A stretch of DNA of 64,000 nt, from assembly GCF_024218795.1 (NCBI RefSeq), contig NZ_CP100400.1, forward strand, positions 2,294,001 to 2,358,000, given 5' to 3'. Each line of letters opens with the position of its first letter. Within the stretch, counting starts at the first letter, position 1. Below are positions 27,808 to 35,696 of the stretch, piece after piece. The notes beneath the pieces were generated by a model. It was not told where the DNA came from. It worked only from the letters and a program-made list of their open reading frames with translations, and ran no database searches. This DNA is from Halorussus aquaticus (GTDB lineage: Archaea; Halobacteriota; Halobacteria; Halobacteriales; Haladaptataceae). Made by a program: the position numbers and the translations under genes.

Positions 27808-29616
27808 TCAGACGCTCGTGACGTTCACGCGGGCGACGCTGATGTGGAGGTACGTCAGTCGCGGGACGTTCTCGGACGCCCCGATGACGGGGTCCACCGA
27901 CTTGAGCGCTTGGTCGAAGTGAATCGACCCGCCCGACTTCAGGAGCGTGTTGCCGCCGCCGACGATGCCGCCGTAGAGTTCGGCCTGACTTTTGACCGTA
28001 ATCGACCCCGAGTTGGTGTCGGTACCCGGCGCGTAGATGAGGCCGACGAACTGGGTGTGCGTTTCGAGTGTCACGTCGAGACCCGGTCCGGCGTAGACCC
28101 GCAGCGACGGCGAGTAGTGGGTGGCGGTGTCCCCGACGGTCGAGTCCTTGAGGTGGAACTTCGACCCGCTGGTGTAGAGTTTCACCATCCCGCCGTCGGG
28201 GTCGGCCACCTCGACGTTCACGTTGTTCCACACGATGTCGTCGTCCACGACGAGCGTGATGTCCCCGGCGGTGTTGTCGAACCGGAGCGTCTGCGCCGAG
28301 TCGAGGTCGTCGCTCGAAACGTAGTACGCGCCCGAGGGGAGCGTCAGCGTCGATTCGGAGTCGTTCCACGTGTCCGTGCTTTCGTTGATTGCCGTCACGC
28401 CAGCGTTCTGGTTGTTCGAGGGGTCGCTGTAGGTCGCCACCTTCCCCTGCACCATGTCGCCGATGGGGCTGATGTCGGGGGCCGTGCCGTTGTTGGCCTG
28501 CCACCCCTCGACTGAGCTACAGTCGCCCCCCGGCGAACCGCCGTTGCAGTTGACCGTCCCGCCGTACGAGAGGTTCCCGTGGATGGTGACGCCGCCGCCG
28601 AAGTCCACCGTCCCGCCGCCGGTCCGGAGGTTGCCGAAGATTTCGGCACCGCCGGTCAGTTTCACGCTCCCCTTGGTGACGATGGTCCCGTTGTCGGAGG
28701 CGTCCGGTCCCGAGTACCCCGTTCCGTCCGAGGAGTTGTAGCTGTCGGTGAACGACGACCCGCCAGCGCCTTGGATTGTCATCTGGTCGGGCGTCGTTCC
28801 GGCCAGCGCGTTCGTGACGTTCCGCGTCCGCGTGGGGACGACCAGCGAGATGGTGACGCGGTTCTTGGGGTGGTAGTACGTGACCGACCCGCCGGTTCGC
28901 TGCTCGAAGAACCGGCCCCACGCCCGGTAGTAGTCGCTCCGAACCGTGACGTTCACCTCGCCGTTGGTGAGCGGGTTCCGGAAGTCGGGGTCGCTGCGCT
29001 TGGGAAATTTCGACTCGACACCGCCGCCGCTGGTCATCCGAACGCGGCCGTCGAGCGTCTTGCTCCCGTTGATGGCGACGAGCGGTAGCGTGAGCGTGGT
29101 GCCGCGGTAGTGGAACTCCGGCGGCGACACCATCGTACTCCCGTTGGCGGTTCGCTTCCAGACGCCACCGCCCTGGTACGCGATACTCGTGTCGCCGTTC
29201 CGGTAGGATATCGCGCCGAGGGTCTGGTTCATCACGACGTGTTCGGTGGTTCCGTCGGTTCGATTGACGACCCGAACTCGCATCCATCCGGTCCGATTCT
29301 CCACCGTGGCTCTATCGACGCCCAGCGAGACGCTCTGGGCTGGCGACGGGCCGATACCGACTAAACTCGCCTTCGAGTCGAGTTGCGTCATGGCGTGTTC
29401 GGCGCTGTCTATCTCCGAGGACTGCTTGGAGTCCGACAGCGCCGACGACCCGAACGCGACGATGAGTCCCGTGCCCGTGATGGTGATGGCGAGGAGGAGA
29501 ACGACGCCCAGCACTTCCGACTGGCCGCGTGCCCTCGTCGCCGCCCCTGACGCCGATTCCGTCGGCGATTCGGGTCCCCCAACTCTGCCGTCGCTCGAAC
29601 TCCACCGGCCGGTCAT
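27808..29616 (-). CDS. Pilin-like secreted protein with polymer-forming C-terminal domain
   Basis: A 602-residue surface protein. After about 30 polar residues the motif ARGQSEVLGVVLLLAITITG is a prepilin-type signal and helix. Residues about 60-290 are a beta-rich ectodomain with many N-glycosylation sequons. Residues about 300-590 are Gly/Thr/Asn-rich with short repeating beta turns, including GAEIFGNLRTGGG and HGNLSYGG, as in the DUF7305/polymer-forming cytoskeletal-like beta-helix domains. It belongs to the DUF7289-type family and may be an adhesin or minor pilin displayed by the adjacent pilus. It has its own promoter on the far side (29617-29844). Confidence 0.8.
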   Translation of the reverse strand: MTGRWSSSDGRVGGPESPTESASGAATRARGQSEVLGVVLLLAITITGTGLIVAFGSSALSDSKQSSEIDSAEHAMTQLDSKASLVGIGPSPAQSVSLGVDRATVENRTGWMRVRVVNRTDGTTEHVVMNQTLGAISYRNGDTSIAYQGGGVWKRTANGSTMVSPPEFHYRGTTLTLPLVAINGSKTLDGRVRMTSGGGVESKFPKRSDPDFRNPLTNGEVNVTVRSDYYRAWGRFFEQRTGGSVTYYHPKNRVTISLVVPTRTRNVTNALAGTTPDQMTIQGAGGSSFTDSYNSSDGTGYSGPDASDNGTIVTKGSVKLTGGAEIFGNLRTGGGTVDFGGGVTIHGNLSYGGTVNCNGGSPGGDCSSVEGWQANNGTAPDISPIGDMVQGKVATYSDPSNNQNAGVTAINESTDTWNDSESTLTLPSGAYYVSSDDLDSAQTLRFDNTAGDITLVVDDDIVWNNVNVEVADPDGGMVKLYTSGSKFHLKDSTVGDTATHYSPSLRVYAGPGLDVTLETHTQFVGLIYAPGTDTNSGSITVKSQAELYGGIVGGGNTLLKSGGSIHFDQALKSVDPVIGASENVPRLTYLHISVARVNVTSV

Positions 29617-29844
29617 ACCGACCTCATCGAACCACTGCCTTATAAACTAACCCGCCACCCCTCGGGAAAAATTCACTAGCGAACTGACGGGACGGCTGAC
29701 GGTGGCAGACTCCGCGGCGTCTCCGCTCCGCGGCGAGTCTCCCCGAGAAGTCCCAGCACACCGGCACGTTCGACCGTTTACGGCGGAATCCAGTTCCATC
29801 GGAAAGCCTTTGTACGACCCTCCCTGATAGGGCGTAGCAACCGA

Positions 29845-30174
29845 ATGAGCATGTCGAGAAACAACATCGACCCGGTGGAGATACAATCCGCGTCCGAAGA
29901 CGGCGGGTTCACGTCTACGTACGTCTTCGACATCAGCGACCAGATGCTCGGCGGGGAGGTGTGTACCGGTCTCGCGCTCGCGCTCGCGGACGTACTCGAC
30001 CGCGACCCCGCCCGGATGACACCGCTGAGTTCGGTGGTGGACTGCGACGCGCTCCAGATGCTCTTCCACACGCGACGGTACGGCGACCTGCGCGACGACG
30101 TCTCGGTGTCGTTCCCCTACGACGTGTACGAGGTCACGGTGCATTCGAGCGGCCGAGTCGTGGTACAGGGGTAG
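29845..30174 (+). CDS. HalOD1 output-domain protein
   Basis: A 109-residue stand-alone HalOD1 protein. The regions LADVLDRDPARMTPLSSVVD and CDALQMLFHTRRYGD match the domain, and a beta-rich C-terminal strand pair (VSVSFPYDVYEVTVHSSG) follows. It is similar in size and plan to the protein at 3113-3442, and no sensor gene lies next to it. A second ATG two codons later is equally possible. Role in signalling is inferred from the family only. Confidence 0.85.
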   Translation: MSMSRNNIDPVEIQSASEDGGFTSTYVFDISDQMLGGEVCTGLALALADVLDRDPARMTPLSSVVDCDALQMLFHTRRYGDLRDDVSVSFPYDVYEVTVHSSGRVVVQG

Positions 30175-30280
30175 CCGACCGACGCACTCCGACGCTTTCC
30201 ATCGCCGATTCGTATCGTACAATTCGACGCCGACGAGCGACGGCCAACAATCATGTGTTCGGCTCGTGTACCTCCCGGAG

Positions 30281-30472
30281 ATGCGGGAACTCCTCGGCCC
30301 GTCGTATCGGAATCTCGCCGCGCTGGCGGTCGTCACGGTGGTCCTCGGCGTCGCCTACGTGGTCGTGCGCCATCCGTTAGTCCAGTACGGCGCGTGGCTG
30401 GTCGCGTTCGCGGTGTGGATGGCGTGGTTCGTGGCGGTCGCCCGCGAGTGGATATCGAAGGCGGACTTCTGA
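30281..30472 (+). CDS. Small two-span membrane protein
   Basis: A 63-residue protein starting at ATG 30281 (MRELLGPSYRNL), with spans at about residues 12-31 and 36-55 and an Ala-Arg-Glu-Trp ending typical of small haloarchaeal membrane proteins. A GTG at 30266 would add five residues. Function unknown. Confidence 0.6.
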   Translation: MRELLGPSYRNLAALAVVTVVLGVAYVVVRHPLVQYGAWLVAFAVWMAWFVAVAREWISKADF

Positions 30473-30582
30473 GCCTCCAAGTCGATAGACGAGTCCCGAG
30501 CGGACCGTCGCCAGTCCGACGCCGTTCGACGCTCGACAACGCGATTCGGAGACCACTAGCCGATTCGTCGCACGATGAAACC

Positions 30583-30590
30583 TTTAAAAA
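30583..30590 (+). promoter_or_regulatory. TATA box of the aIF1A gene
   Basis: TTTAAAAA is centred about 26 bp before the GTG at 30612, giving a leaderless transcript. Confidence 0.75.
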
Positions 30591-30611
30591 GACTCACGAC
30601 GTATAACAGTT

Positions 30612-30899
30612 GTGAGTGAAGATTCTGGGCGACGGAACCTCCGCATGCCCGACGACACGGAGCAGTTCGCTATCGTGACCGAAATGCTCGGCAAGAACCG
30701 CGTGCGCCTCCGCTGTAACGACGGCGTCGAGCGCATGGGTCGGATTCCGGGCCGGATGCGAAAGCGAATCTGGATTCGACGGGACGACATCGTGCTGTGC
30801 GAACCGTGGGACTGGCAGGACGAGAAGGCCGACATCGAGTGGCGCTACGACGGGTCCGCGCAGGACCAACTCCGGCGCGAAGGTCACATCAACGTCTAA
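30612..30899 (+). CDS. eif1A: Translation initiation factor aIF1A
   Basis: A 95-residue OB-fold factor that binds the ribosomal A site during initiation. The motif [20 protein letters not shown] followed by [13 protein letters not shown] is diagnostic, and the C-terminus ADIEWRYD with an acidic-basic tail also fits. The start is a GTG at 30612, supported by the TATA spacing. It is the last chromosomal gene before the integrated element. Confidence 0.95.
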   Translation: MSEDSGRRNLRMPDDTEQFAIVTEMLGKNRVRLRCNDGVERMGRIPGRMRKRIWIRRDDIVLCEPWDWQDEKADIEWRYDGSAQDQLRREGHINV

Positions 30900-31164
30900 G
30901 CGGTTTGTTCTGCGGCTTTGCACTTCCGGTGAGCGAGCGGAGCGTACGTCGAGAGGGCGATATGTTGTACCCTCTAATCCGAGGGAAACACGGATACGGC
31001 GCTTTTCGTAAACGTCTCGCAAACTGGCAATGTCGAAACCTCTGTTTCTGGTTAAGTCCACGCATTACTGGTAGAGTGGGTGATCGGGACCGAGCAAACG
31101 CGGTTCGTGCGGGAAGGTCGCCGAGCCAACGTCTAATCGGTGTGAACACGTGGGCGAAGGAGGA

Positions 31165-31181
31165 AGTGGACTCGTCGGGAT
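31165..31181 (+). repeat. Left attachment site (17-bp direct repeat, tRNA-Ala 3'-end remnant)
   Basis: Identical over 17 bp to 59088-59104 and followed by unrelated sequence. Fourteen of the 17 bases correspond to the acceptor and T-stem end of tRNA-Ala. It is the displaced host 3' fragment. Confidence 0.9.
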
Positions 31182-31257
31182 GTAGCCTTCTCGGGGGTTG
31201 CGCTGGTTCTCGTTCGATGCCGAGTGTCGCTAGTCGTGGTGGGGGAGTTGCTCGAAA

Positions 31258-32292
31258 TCATGCGTCTTGGAGGAACTCGCGTCGAAGTTCCATCTTCTCA
31301 CGTTCAGTTCGCTGGTCGTAGTGCTGGTCGAGGACATCACTGCTGACGTTGCATCGGTCGGTGACGATCTCCTCTGGGGTGCCGTCGCGGAGGTGCTTCG
31401 TAATCGCACCGCGCCGGATGCCGTGCGGCGACCGCGACGAAGGACACTCGCTCGCGCGGTCGCGGTTCATATACGGACAATCGTTCGGGTCCTCGTCGTG
31501 CGGACAGTCGGCGACCATGCACGGCCGCGTCCACTGGTAGACCGTCCGACGAATTGGCGTCTCAGTAAGCCGACCCTGCTCGCTCGTGATGAGCGGCTCT
31601 CGGCCGTAGTCGTCGGTCACCTCGTGGCGGTTGTGGGCAACGTAGTCCTGAAGGACCTCGGCGTAATGCTCGCCAACCGCTATCGTCCGGTGCGCCGCCT
31701 TCCCGTTCTTCAACGGAGTCCCGGACTCCGGTCGATGCCGAAGTTCCAGACAGGGTGCGTCCGGGTCAAAATCGCTGACGTCGAACGCTCGCAGGCTTCC
31801 AAGTCGGATGCCCGTATGCCACAACAGGGCGAGGATTACATGGTCACGACTCGCGTACTGGAACTGTTCGACATGTTCGAGAATAGCTTTTGCACGGTCC
31901 TCGGACAACTTCTCGTCCTTCGCTTCTTCCTCGGGGTCAATTTCGGGAAGCAGAACACGCTCGCGCATCCCTTGCTCGACCGCGTCGATGCCCGCCGCGA
32001 ACTCCAAGAAGACCCGGAGGGTGGCGAGGTTGCTACGCAGCGTCGTCTTCGAGACGCCGTCGTCACCGTACCCGTCACCCTCGCCGTTCCGTCGCCAGAC
32101 GCGGTACCGATGCAGGTCTCGGCCAGTTAGCGCGTTCAGATTCTCGATGTTCTCCTCTTGGCAGAACGAGATGAACGAATTTAGGCGGTAGCGCTGGTTC
32201 TCCAGCGACTTCTCGGACAGTTCCGGCTCTCGATGACTAAGGTACAGGTTCACCGCCTCCGCAGGCGGGAGCGGTTCAAGGTCCTCACTCAC
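31258..32292 (-). CDS. int: Tyrosine-type integrase of the element
   Basis: A 344-residue site-specific recombinase with an N-terminal SAM-like core-binding domain (about residues 5-115) and a C-terminal catalytic domain. Catalytic residues are visible: Arg in HTGIRLGSLRAF, Lys in LKNGKAAHRTI, the box HGIRRGAITKHL, and the Tyr in DQHYDQRTE near the C-terminus. A Cys/His cluster (MVADCPHDEDPNDC) sits between the boxes. The start is taken as the GTG at 32292, which overlaps the stop of the upstream J-domain gene; a GC-rich upstream ATG (32313) would add seven residues. It lies next to attL and should catalyse integration into tRNA-Ala. Confidence 0.93.
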   Translation of the reverse strand: MSEDLEPLPPAEAVNLYLSHREPELSEKSLENQRYRLNSFISFCQEENIENLNALTGRDLHRYRVWRRNGEGDGYGDDGVSKTTLRSNLATLRVFLEFAAGIDAVEQGMRERVLLPEIDPEEEAKDEKLSEDRAKAILEHVEQFQYASRDHVILALLWHTGIRLGSLRAFDVSDFDPDAPCLELRHRPESGTPLKNGKAAHRTIAVGEHYAEVLQDYVAHNRHEVTDDYGREPLITSEQGRLTETPIRRTVYQWTRPCMVADCPHDEDPNDCPYMNRDRASECPSSRSPHGIRRGAITKHLRDGTPEEIVTDRCNVSSDVLDQHYDQRTEREKMELRREFLQDA

Positions 32293-32869
32293 CGAGCATC
32301 GCCTCCCGAGCATCCTTCACCCGGCGGAATTCAGCTTCGCTCCCACCGTGGTCCGGATGGACCGTCTGGACCTCTCGCCGGAACGCCTCCCGGACCTCGT
32401 CGGCGTCAGCGCCGCGCTCGACGCCGAGAATCTCGTGCGGAGGTTCCTGCGCAACGACCGCGTGGCCGTCGTCGCCAGAGGGGAGTCTCGCGTTAGCGAA
32501 CTCGGATTCACCCGTGACGACCGGACGCTGCTCCATCTTGCGCTTCTCGCGGATATAGAGATAGAGCGTCCGGACGTTGTCGCGGAGTCGCGAGTAAGCG
32601 TCACAGGCGACCGCAAACTGGTCGCCGTCCATCGTCCACCGAACGACCGCGCTCGGGTCGTCGGGGCTGGCGTCCGCGTAGGGGTACTTCGGATTCCGCT
32701 TCTGGTGGCGTGCGTCGGTCGAGAGCCGCCAGTCGTCCACGTCGAGACGTTCGAGTTCCGATTCGAGGTCGTCGATGGAGTCGCGCAGCGACGCCTCGAA
32801 TCGGTTGTTCCGCTCTCGGTTCTGCGATTCTGTTCGGGCGAAGCCAGTCGGCCAGTCAAGTTCAGACAT
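32285..32869 (-). CDS. J-domain protein encoded by the element
   Basis: A 194-residue soluble protein. The C-terminal 50 residues form a J domain: EILGVERGADADEVREAFRR is followed by the invariant HPD in VQTVHPDHGGS, then a final helix. The N-terminal about 140 residues are charged and unrecognised, with a possible WTMDGDQFAVACDAYSRLRD segment. J domains stimulate Hsp70 ATPase, so the protein may recruit the host DnaK for element replication or assembly (inference). It overlaps the integrase gene by 8 bp and the upstream zinc protein by 8 bp, within one minus-strand operon. Confidence 0.85.
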   Translation of the reverse strand: MSELDWPTGFARTESQNRERNNRFEASLRDSIDDLESELERLDVDDWRLSTDARHQKRNPKYPYADASPDDPSAVVRWTMDGDQFAVACDAYSRLRDNVRTLYLYIREKRKMEQRPVVTGESEFANARLPSGDDGHAVVAQEPPHEILGVERGADADEVREAFRREVQTVHPDHGGSEAEFRRVKDAREAMLGE

Positions 32870-33065
32870 CGTTCATCCTCGTCGTGGTCTCGGTTTCGCA
32901 GACGGTACACTCGCTGACGCGGTACGGTTCGCGGGAGAACGTCGAGTCCGGGTTCTCGGCCCGGAGTTCGACCGTGACCGCGTGGACGGTCTCGCGGCCG
33001 CACTCCTCGCAGTCCTCGGCGGTCTCCGTCGAGGCCGCCGGAATGCCCGATTCAGTCGAACTCAT
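32862..33065 (-). CDS. Small zinc-ribbon protein
   Basis: A 67-residue protein with paired CxxC knuckles, CEEC at about residues 19-22 and CTVC near residue 53, spaced as a zinc ribbon. Similar small proteins are common in haloviruses and integrative plasmids (DUF7835-like). It overlaps both neighbours, by 4 and 8 bp. Nucleic-acid or protein binding is inferred. Confidence 0.75.
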   Translation of the reverse strand: MSSTESGIPAASTETAEDCEECGRETVHAVTVELRAENPDSTFSREPYRVSECTVCETETTTRMNDV

Positions 33066-33463
33066 CGCGTCTCGACCTCCTCGACCGCGGACAGCGCTTG
33101 CTTGATGAGCGCGGTGTCCAACTCGCCGGGGGCGAGAAGGTCTGTGACTTGGGGGTGGCTAATCGTCTTGTGGAGCGCACAGAATCGGTCGGTCGGCCCG
33201 CATCCGGTTGGACAGCGCTCACCGTCGTACTGAATCGCGCGGCACTGTGCGGGATACTCCGGTGAGACCGCCTTCACGAGCGTCCGAGGGTCGCTGTCGA
33301 TGGTCACCGGGTCGGTCTCGTTCGCGTGCGTCGCGCACAGTAGCTCGCGCGGGCCGTGCCCGCCAGAGTTCCGACAGCGCCGACGCCCAGACAGCGAGAT
33401 AGCTCGACACCGGCCGCTCGGGTAGTTCCGCGCCGAAGTTGCAGACTCCCACTCGGTACTCAC
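33062..33463 (-). CDS. Cys/His-rich protein with two similar zinc-like units
   Basis: A 133-residue protein from a GTG at 33463. Two similar units are visible. The first contains GRCRAISLSGRRRC and LLCATH; the second contains AQCRAIQYDGERC and RFCALH. Each has the order C-C-C-H and looks like a duplicated zinc-binding module. The C-terminus is helical and acidic. Function unknown. It is coupled by 4-bp overlaps to both neighbours. Confidence 0.7.
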   Translation of the reverse strand: MSTEWESATSARNYPSGRCRAISLSGRRRCRNSGGHGPRELLCATHANETDPVTIDSDPRTLVKAVSPEYPAQCRAIQYDGERCPTGCGPTDRFCALHKTISHPQVTDLLAPGELDTALIKQALSAVEEVETR

Positions 33464-33873
33464 GGTGAATCACCCACGGGGAACTGGTCACGCGCCGCCG
33501 CGATGACCGTCTTAAGTTGGTCAACGTCCGGCGACCGCGTCACCTCGCTCTTACGCTGGTCGTACTCGATGACGCCCACGTCGGCGAGCTTCGGCAGATG
33601 CGTCTGGTGGAGAGCAGACCGAACCGTCTTCCGCTGTTTCGCTGAGACACGGTCAGGTTCGACCTCGAACTCCAGTGAGGCGATGTAGGTCGATAGCTCA
33701 CCGACGCTCGCCTTCTCCGACTGTTCCATGTCAGCCACGTACTCGACGACGTGTCGGCGTCGGCTGTTCCGGAGAAGCTGGAACGCCTCGTCGAGCGTCA
33801 CGTCACCGACCGGCGCGTGACCGCCGAACGGGAACAGTTCCGTGACGCGGTTCGTCACAGCGCCGAGAATCAT
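33460..33873 (-). CDS. Winged-helix-type regulator (DUF7344-like)
   Basis: A 137-residue protein. The segment LDEAFQLLRNSRRRHVVEYV, the later SVGELSTYIASLE, and the helix with LHQTHLPKLADVGVIEYD are the pattern of the haloarchaeal DUF7344 winged-helix family, found in many regulators. It is likely a DNA-binding regulator of the element. It overlaps both flanking genes by 4 bp. Confidence 0.8.
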   Translation of the reverse strand: MILGAVTNRVTELFPFGGHAPVGDVTLDEAFQLLRNSRRRHVVEYVADMEQSEKASVGELSTYIASLEFEVEPDRVSAKQRKTVRSALHQTHLPKLADVGVIEYDQRKSEVTRSPDVDQLKTVIAAARDQFPVGDSP

Positions 33874-34757
33874 CGCGAATCACCGTCCTCGTCAAGGAGT
33901 GCCGAGGGGTCCGCAGGCGCATACTGCCGGTCGTAGGGGTGTTTCGTCTGGCACTCCGGGCCAATGAGAATCGCGTCCTCACCGTCCGGCTGTATCAACC
34001 CCTTCACGTCGTCGGCCGCGACCTCGTCACCGCAGTCTTGGCAGTTGAGAACGCCGCCGTCCGTAGCAACCTCGTCCGCTCGGCAGAACGTCTGGTGGAG
34101 TTCGTCGCTCCGCCCGCAGTTTGGGCACTTCACCCGACAACAGCCGCAGGGGAGTGTCGTCGCCGAAGGGTCTGGACTCGTCTCGCCACAGTGCGCGCAG
34201 CAGTAGGGGTCTACCCTCTGCACGTCGTGTCCGCCGTCGGTGACGAACTCCCGCTGGTCATCGCCACCAGTAACGTCCGTCTCGACATCGAGGCCGACCG
34301 CATCCATCCGCCGTTCGGTCACTCGGTCGAGCATCTCGCGGGCCACGTCGGTGGTCGCGTACTCGTTGGTCCGGTCGTCCTTCGTGCCCTTCGACACCAG
34401 ACCCTTGTCGGTGAGTGCGTCGAGGTTCTGGTAGAGCCGCGAGTGGTTCACCTCTTCGTCGTACTCGGTTTCGAGGTGGTCCTTGATGGCGAGGCCCTTC
34501 GGCGCGTCACCATCACGCTCCAGCGCCCGAATCGCGTACAGCAGGTCGCGGTTGAACGCGTGGAGGTCGGTGAACCGGACACCGCCGTCGGCCGACACGC
34601 CGCGACCGCGTTTGACGTCATCGCTAGCGAGGTCGCGCGTAGTCGTCCCGGTGACTCGACAGCCACACGGGTCGAGGGTGTGCTTCGACGGTCCGGATGT
34701 TGACACGCCGAGGACTGCCGTCTCGCAGTGCGGACACTCCGGGTACTCGAAACTCAT
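33870..34757 (-). CDS. PadR-like winged-helix protein with flanking zinc motifs
   Basis: A 295-residue protein. The N-terminus has CPHC and CGC (one zinc site). Residues about 65-150 match a PadR-type winged helix, with LLYAIRALERDGDAPKGLAI and SRLYQNLDALTDKGLVSKG. After residue 180 there are more Cys pairs, CCAHC, CGCC, CPNC and CQDC, making at least two further ribbons. Combining one winged helix with several zinc ribbons is typical of haloarchaeal mobile-element regulators. It is coupled by 4-bp overlaps. Confidence 0.8.
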   Translation of the reverse strand: MSFEYPECPHCETAVLGVSTSGPSKHTLDPCGCRVTGTTTRDLASDDVKRGRGVSADGGVRFTDLHAFNRDLLYAIRALERDGDAPKGLAIKDHLETEYDEEVNHSRLYQNLDALTDKGLVSKGTKDDRTNEYATTDVAREMLDRVTERRMDAVGLDVETDVTGGDDQREFVTDGGHDVQRVDPYCCAHCGETSPDPSATTLPCGCCRVKCPNCGRSDELHQTFCRADEVATDGGVLNCQDCGDEVAADDVKGLIQPDGEDAILIGPECQTKHPYDRQYAPADPSALLDEDGDSR

Positions 34758-35011
34758 GCCGACCCCTCCCGGTGGTCGCCCCGGAGGTCTCGGTACGGCC
34801 CTGCGGGCGTCACGAGGTGCAGGTCGTCGCGAGCATGGACCTCACCAGTCGTCTTGTCCCGAAGTTCGTCGAACTCCCCAGAAAGTTCGCGCTTTCGAGC
34901 GCATGTCTGACACCAGAAATGGTTGTTCGTCGGCTCCCAATTCCGGTGTCCGTTCGGGCACACCCACTTCCACCGATCCGTCTCGTCTTCGAGATGAACC
35001 ACTTCCGACAT
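34754..35011 (-). CDS. Small zinc-finger protein, first gene of the left minus-strand operon
   Basis: An 85-residue protein with one zinc site, CPNGH and CQTC spaced by about 13 residues, and a charged C-terminal half. The ATG at 35011 has a TATA box (35035-35043, minus strand) 28 bp upstream, so the transcript is leaderless and continues through to the integrase at 31258. Confidence 0.75.
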   Translation of the reverse strand: MSEVVHLEDETDRWKWVCPNGHRNWEPTNNHFWCQTCARKRELSGEFDELRDKTTGEVHARDDLHLVTPAGPYRDLRGDHREGSA

Positions 35012-35034
35012 TCCAACCGGAGCGACACACCCGG

Positions 35035-35043
35035 CTATAAAAA
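35035..35043 (-). promoter_or_regulatory. TATA box of the left minus-strand operon
   Basis: TTTTTATAG on the minus strand, centred 28 bp before the ATG at 35011. It should drive the zinc-finger to integrase operon and faces the repressor-like gene. Confidence 0.7.
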
Positions 35044-35203
35044 GTCGAATCCTTGCACGCGGTGAAAGTGAAACTGTAACCTCACCACTCGTCACAGCGA
35101 ACGTTTTTCGGTTCCGTTGACGATTCTGCCGTCGTGCGGGACTTTCAAGACCCCGCGTCGTGTCCTTCAACATGGCTTCCGTACTCCAGTTACGGAGGCT
35201 CAC

Positions 35204-35239
35204 GCGGACCCGATGTCACCAGCATCGGGGTCCGCTTTT
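35204..35239 (+). terminator. Strong hairpin followed by TTTT
   Basis: GCGGACCCGATG at 35204-35215 pairs with CATCGGGGTCCGC at 35223-35235 apart from one bulged C, with a 7-base loop. TTTT follows directly. It could end a short plus-strand transcript or be the core of a small RNA. No gene lies just upstream on the plus strand, which makes a simple terminator role odd. Confidence 0.5.
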
Positions 35240-35327
35240 CAGAGGACCCATCGGCGAGCGACGGGTCCGCGATTTTGACTCCGTGACCAGTCGGTTTAGA
35301 CGCATGTGTTATAACTTTAACGACGTT

Positions 35328-35348
35328 CGTAGTGTTCTATTGACTACG
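35328..35348. promoter_or_regulatory. Inverted repeat, operator candidate for the repressor gene
   Basis: CGTAGT at 35328-35333 and ACTACG at 35343-35348 are perfect inverse complements around a 9-base spacer, a typical dimer-binding geometry. It lies about 43 bp before the chosen start of the repressor-like gene, upstream of a TATA-like GATACTAAAT (35363-35372). Confidence 0.5.
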
Positions 35349-35390
35349 TACATCGACAGGTTGATACTAAATCGGGTTGATTTTTCGTCC

Positions 35391-35672
35391 ATGGTGACTC
35401 GCTTCATAAAAGAGATGGTCGAGCGAGTGCGATGGATGTCGCCAATAGACTACGAGATTCTTCTCTTTTTCGAGGACCACGACATCCTCGTCTCGCCGAA
35501 GGTTCTCGCGGTCAACATCGACTATGACCGGCAGTATACCAGCAAACGGTGTCGTAAACTAACCCAAGAAGGTATCTTAGAACAAGATGATAGCGGACTC
35601 TACCGCCTGTCCGACAAAGGGCGGAAGTTCCTTTCGGGCGACCTCGATGCCGAGGAGTTAGAGGACCAATGA
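35391..35672 (+). CDS. PhiH-repressor-like winged-helix regulator
   Basis: A 93-residue DNA-binding protein. The string WMSPIDYEILLFFEDHDILV followed by SKRCRKLTQEGILEQDDSGL and YRLSDKGRKFLSG is the winged-helix pattern of the haloarchaeal virus phiH1 repressor family. It is transcribed away from the integrase operon, as an immunity or lysis-lysogeny repressor would be. The start is uncertain: ATG 35391 fits a TATA-like element, ATG 35415 lies just before the domain, and a long upstream in-frame extension from 35160 looks non-coding because it crosses the hairpins. Confidence 0.75.
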   Translation: MVTRFIKEMVERVRWMSPIDYEILLFFEDHDILVSPKVLAVNIDYDRQYTSKRCRKLTQEGILEQDDSGLYRLSDKGRKFLSGDLDAEELEDQ

Positions 35673-35696
35673 TTCAAACGGTTAGCCTCTCCGGTC

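Larger units (their letters stand above)
35012..35390. other. Divergent control region of the element
   Basis: About 380 bases without a credible gene between the minus-strand integrase operon and the plus-strand repressor-like gene. It holds the minus TATA box, two GC-rich inverted repeats (35204-35235 and 35243-35267), a smaller hairpin near 35184-35199, an AT-rich stretch (35308-35385), and a perfect 6-bp inverted repeat. It is the natural lysogeny or copy-control switch of the element. Confidence 0.6.

Noticed and set aside
35160..35390. An N-terminal extension of the repressor-like gene up to an ATG at 35160
   Set aside because: It would translate through the GC-rich hairpins and yields a basic, non-conserved segment; internal ATGs next to a TATA-like element fit better.
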